This document shows, in pieces, positions 61,208-64,000 of a stretch of 64,000 nucleotides of DNA. Within the stretch, counting starts at the first letter, position 1. Every line of letters starts with the position of its first letter. Made by a program: the position numbers and the translations under genes. Source of the DNA: Ichthyophis bannanicus (taxonomy: Eukaryota > Chordata > Amphibia > Gymnophiona > Ichthyophiidae); assembly GCA_033557465.1 (NCBI GenBank), contig CM066033.1:380935289-380999288 (forward strand). Direction: 5' to 3'. Below the pieces are notes generated by a model. That model did not search any database, had not been told where the DNA came from, and saw only the letters and a program-made list of their open reading frames with translations.

Positions 61208-61980
61208 GCAAGGGTAAATTTAAATTTACAACTCAGAAAACCTTCAAATGATGATCTAATTTTTGAGGCAGAAATGACTGGGAAATTGTTTTACGGGACA
61301 TCTTCTGGTCAGTGTTTGCCTTCCCATTGTATGAGCATATAAAAAATATTTCTCCTTCGGAATGTAAATGGGCAAGAACAATAGAAAATTTAATACTGGG
61401 TACAATGCAGCTAGTTTCAAGGTAATCTTCTGTCTGCAATTCTTCTGTATAGCTTTGATTTACAGGGGGTCACAACCTTCCCCCTGGAAAAGGCCAGTTC
61501 TAACTATTGCTCCCTAAGGACAAGGATGATGACAAACTCCATTTAAGACTTTGGGTCTAATTAAAGTTGAATATTTGCAACTGAAAAGCTATCGGTTTCC
61601 AGGCTTTCAGGCACTGATCTGTCATTCAGAGCAGCACTTCCCAACTCCACTTGCACAAAATTGCATACCTAATAGAAGAATCACTGGAGAAACGCCGTGC
61701 TTTGTGTCTAAAAAAATGAAAAGCAGTTAAAGTTGAAATAAAATCTACTTCCTTCTGAAACAGTTTTCAGATTTAATGATACATTTTCGAAGTACAGTAG
61801 GAACTAGATGTTCAACATGGATTCTGATTAAAAACACAGGGCCTCTGCAAAATCTTCATTATGGTTCAACCCACTAATAAAGATAAATGGTAGAAAACCT
61901 TTTTGAAAGGGATGGATAAAAAAAGGTATTTACTGTATAGTCAAGTGTTGAGAGATGGAGCAGTTGCTAGCTCAGAGTCC
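61208..61980. other. No gene seen
   Basis: AT-rich with short frames. A phrase at 61634, CAGCACTTCCCAACTCCA, resembles the end of the hAT MITE at 12 but has no partner. Confidence 0.4.
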
Positions 61981-61984
61981 CTGA

Positions 61985-63316
61985 CATCAACTTTTGGGCT
62001 ATCGCCATCCCAGGCTCACAAAATTGGTTCACTGAACCTGACACAGGATACACTCTGGTCCCAAGGGGTTTGCCCACCTTCAGACTTGCCCTCTTTATGT
62101 GAGAAGATGACGAATTACATCAGGGTATTATAGTTAATTGAATGAACATAAAGGTTCTGCGCTTTTGGGGTTATATAGAATTTGGGAGATTGAGACAGAG
62201 ATTGTCAGGGATAATATCAATTGTGAAACTTTCTGGAGATGTCAGATGCCCACTTTATCCAGTAGTCTTTCACAATCACTTTTTTTTTGCCCATCGGGCC
62301 TTCTGGACCTCATTGCCAATGCATAGAGTAGGTATTCTCCAAACAAACAAATGTTGGTCTTGCTCCATTGATGTTGGGACACATATGATATATAATTGCC
62401 CCCCAGTCAAGGCTTTCTAGGATAAGGTTTGGAAGTACATAAATCTTCCATTTGAAGATGGATATATCCCTGGGAATAGTTGTGTTCCACTCAATCTGTT
62501 TAAATAGTGCCTTTCAAAGTATGACAACCTCCTATTTGATATAATGCTTTCAATAGCTATACTGCAGAACAAAACCCCTCCAAGGTCAATGACAAATCGA
62601 TGTCCAATCAAAACAAAGTCATTGAACATTCCAGCCAGTAGCTACCACTGGCCTTTAATGAATCTCTCAACCTCTATTTTTGTCGGGGACAATCGGTTGG
62701 AGAGGAAGGACTGCACTTTTCCCCTCATTACCAAGAGAACCCTTTTACTCAAACGGGCCACAACGTGCCCAATGTTTTTATTTTTTTGTTTTATTTTTCG
62801 CACTAAAAACCAGTACTTAGCTTAAGCAGACATAGTAGCTGTCTTCCACAGGCGAATACTATCATCCACATCTTGCCATGACATGACATGCATGTTTTGG
62901 GCCCCTCCGGGTCCTGTATCAAGTGGTATTTCGCCTAAATAATCGCTGGTGGCTGGAATGTTCAATGACTTTGTTTCAATAACTATACAACATATTCTCA
63001 GCAACTGGAAAAATTCTGTTGGCCTGAATGCCACATGTTGGTGACATTCAATATATTTAACATGCAAGATAGAGGATGCCGCTTCAATAGCCTCAGGCAA
63101 TATATTTAAAGTTGAGAGGATATGGAGAACTCTTGATATTTGTTTATCTGACAGATAATGTTTTTTTCTCTTTTTTATTTTTTATTTATTTATTTATTAT
63201 TGGATTTGTTCCAGGGTTCCCTTCTATATTGAAAAATTGTAATGTATTTAATATTTCCTTGTATGCGTTTACGGCTATTCTTGAAATTCAAAATAAAATT
63301 GGGGGAAAAACCCCAC
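61985..63316 (+). pseudogene. L1-3: C-terminal part of an L1-like ORF2 and 3' end
   Basis: CWSCSIDVGTHMIYNCPPVK followed by AFWDKVWKYINLPFEDGYIP (62360-62455) is the Cys/His cluster region and following helix of L1 ORF2, comparable with CPKCPCGLADLGHMWWGCP in L1-2. SEKMTNYIRVL-like sequence lies upstream. The region to 63316, ending AAATTCAAAATAAAATTGGG, is compatible with the 3' UTR but contains an inverted duplication. RT is missing. Confidence 0.6.
62611..62651. repeat. Inverted duplication arm (partner 62944-62976)
   Basis: AAACAAAGTCATTGAACATT and CCAGCCAGT.. are the inverse complement of 62944-62976, with an 8-base indel. The arms are about 290 bases apart and encode IPA.S-type residues on opposite strands. 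Confidence 0.7.
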
Positions 63317-63374
63317 AGGGCCCAGTTTTTAAAAGGGCTGATATCAAATGCCATTGCGGTCAGCTGCGATGCTT

Positions 63375-64000
63375 AACATAGAAACACAGAAATATGACGA
63401 CAGAAAAAGACCACATGGCCTATCTAGTCTGTCCTTCCATATTAACAACTACAACAGTCCCCTTTTTTCCTTTAGAGATCCTCTGTGTTTGTCCTATGCT
63501 TTTTTGAATTCAGATACTGTTGTCATCTCTACCACCTCCACTGGGAGACTATTCCATGGATCCACCACTCTTTCCATAAAGAAATATTTCCGCATATCAC
63601 TCCAGAATCTATCCCCCTTCACCCTCATCCCATGTCCCCTCGTAGCAGAACTTGCTTTCAATTGAAAGAGGCTCTCCCCATGTACATTTATGCCACGGAG
63701 GTATTTTAAACATCTCAATCATATCACCTCTATCCTGCCTTTCCTCTAAGGTGTACATATTAAGATCCTTAAGTCTGTCCTCATATGCTTTATAATGAAG
63801 ACCACTAACCATTTTAGTAGCCACCCTCTGTACTGACTCCACCCTGTTTATATCCTTTTGAAGGTGCAGTCTCCAGAATTGCACACTATACTCCAAATGA
63901 GGTCACACCAAAGACTTATACAGAGGCACTATCACCTCCTTTTTTTCTGCTAGCCATTCCTCTCCGTATGCACCCAAGCATCCGTTTAGCTTTTGCCTTT
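63375..64000 (-). mobile_element. CR1-G: CR1-type LINE 3' part, running off the window
   Basis: Starts at the inverted octamer-like tail (AACATAGAAACACAGAAATA). On the minus strand: YSVQFWRLHLQKDINRVESV, QRVATKMVSGL and AYEDRLKDLNMYTLEERQDR (63896-63750), then MRVKGDRFWSDMRKYFFMER, VVDPWNSLPVEVVE and SEFKKA (to 63494). Same family as CR1-F. A frame change lies near 63700. It is cut by the window end. Confidence 0.75.

Noticed and set aside
61634..61660. Second copy of the hAT MITE
   Set aside because: Only a partial end-like phrase; no opposite end or 8-bp duplication.
1..64000. Host protein-coding exons
   Set aside because: Every recognisable coding block is a retroelement domain; no exon with host-gene homology and splice sites could be supported.

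Overview
Organism and character. This is vertebrate genomic DNA made almost entirely of nested transposable elements. I see no host gene, functional tRNA/rRNA gene or prokaryotic feature. The mix is many DIRS-type tyrosine-recombinase retrotransposons, several CR1 and L2 copies, L1/Tx1-like LINEs, an RTE (BovB-like) LINE, Penelope-like fragments, tRNA-headed SINEs with a MIR-like core, and hAT, mariner and Harbinger MITEs. That fits a large, DIRS-rich amphibian genome, most plausibly a caecilian. The species call is inference; the element calls rest on motifs read from the sequence.

Layout. 0-6 kb: palindromic hAT MITE, DIRS gag remnant, CR1 (copy A) carrying a nested L2. 6.1-14.7 kb: truncated DIRS-1, then DIRS-2, which keeps its inverted termini and a broken gag but has lost RT and recombinase and holds an unrecognised ORF near 9.2-10.2 kb. 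14.7-18.3 kb: dispersed repeats, L2 fragments and a 0.7-kb deletion derivative, DIRS-6. 18.3-28.8 kb: CR1 copies B, B' and C, an L1 (L1-1), a mariner MITE inside C and a Harbinger-like palindrome inside C. 29-30.2 kb: one SINE nested in another, then a GA-rich minisatellite. 30.2-40.4 kb: DIRS-3, the best preserved element, on the minus strand with open gag, RT-RNase H and tyrosine recombinase frames, inserted in the minisatellite and itself split by L1-2, which has an 18-bp target duplication. 40.4-42.2 kb: flanking repeats. 42.2-51.3 kb: DIRS-4, which contains an L2 tail, a 2-kb fold-back element with a 13-bp target duplication, a CR1 tail, and a whole second DIRS (DIRS-5) inserted inside its recombinase gene. 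51.8-56.7 kb: Penelope GIY-YIG fragment, CR1 tail, and a DIRS-7 gag split by CR1 copy D (zinc finger plus SGNH esterase ORF1). 56.7-61.2 kb: BovB-like endonuclease split by a block of L2 and SINE pieces. 62-64 kb: L1 C-terminal fragment and a CR1 fragment running off the end.

How the parts work together. The coding regions are retrotransposon proteins: gag-like proteins, reverse transcriptases, endonucleases and tyrosine recombinases. Only DIRS-3 (all three frames open) and L1-2 (two long ORFs, endonuclease missing) look recent. The nesting gives relative ages: CR1, DIRS-0, DIRS-4 and DIRS-7 are older hosts; L1-2, DIRS-5, the fold-back element and the MITEs are younger. Boundaries of degenerate elements are approximate to a few tens of bases.
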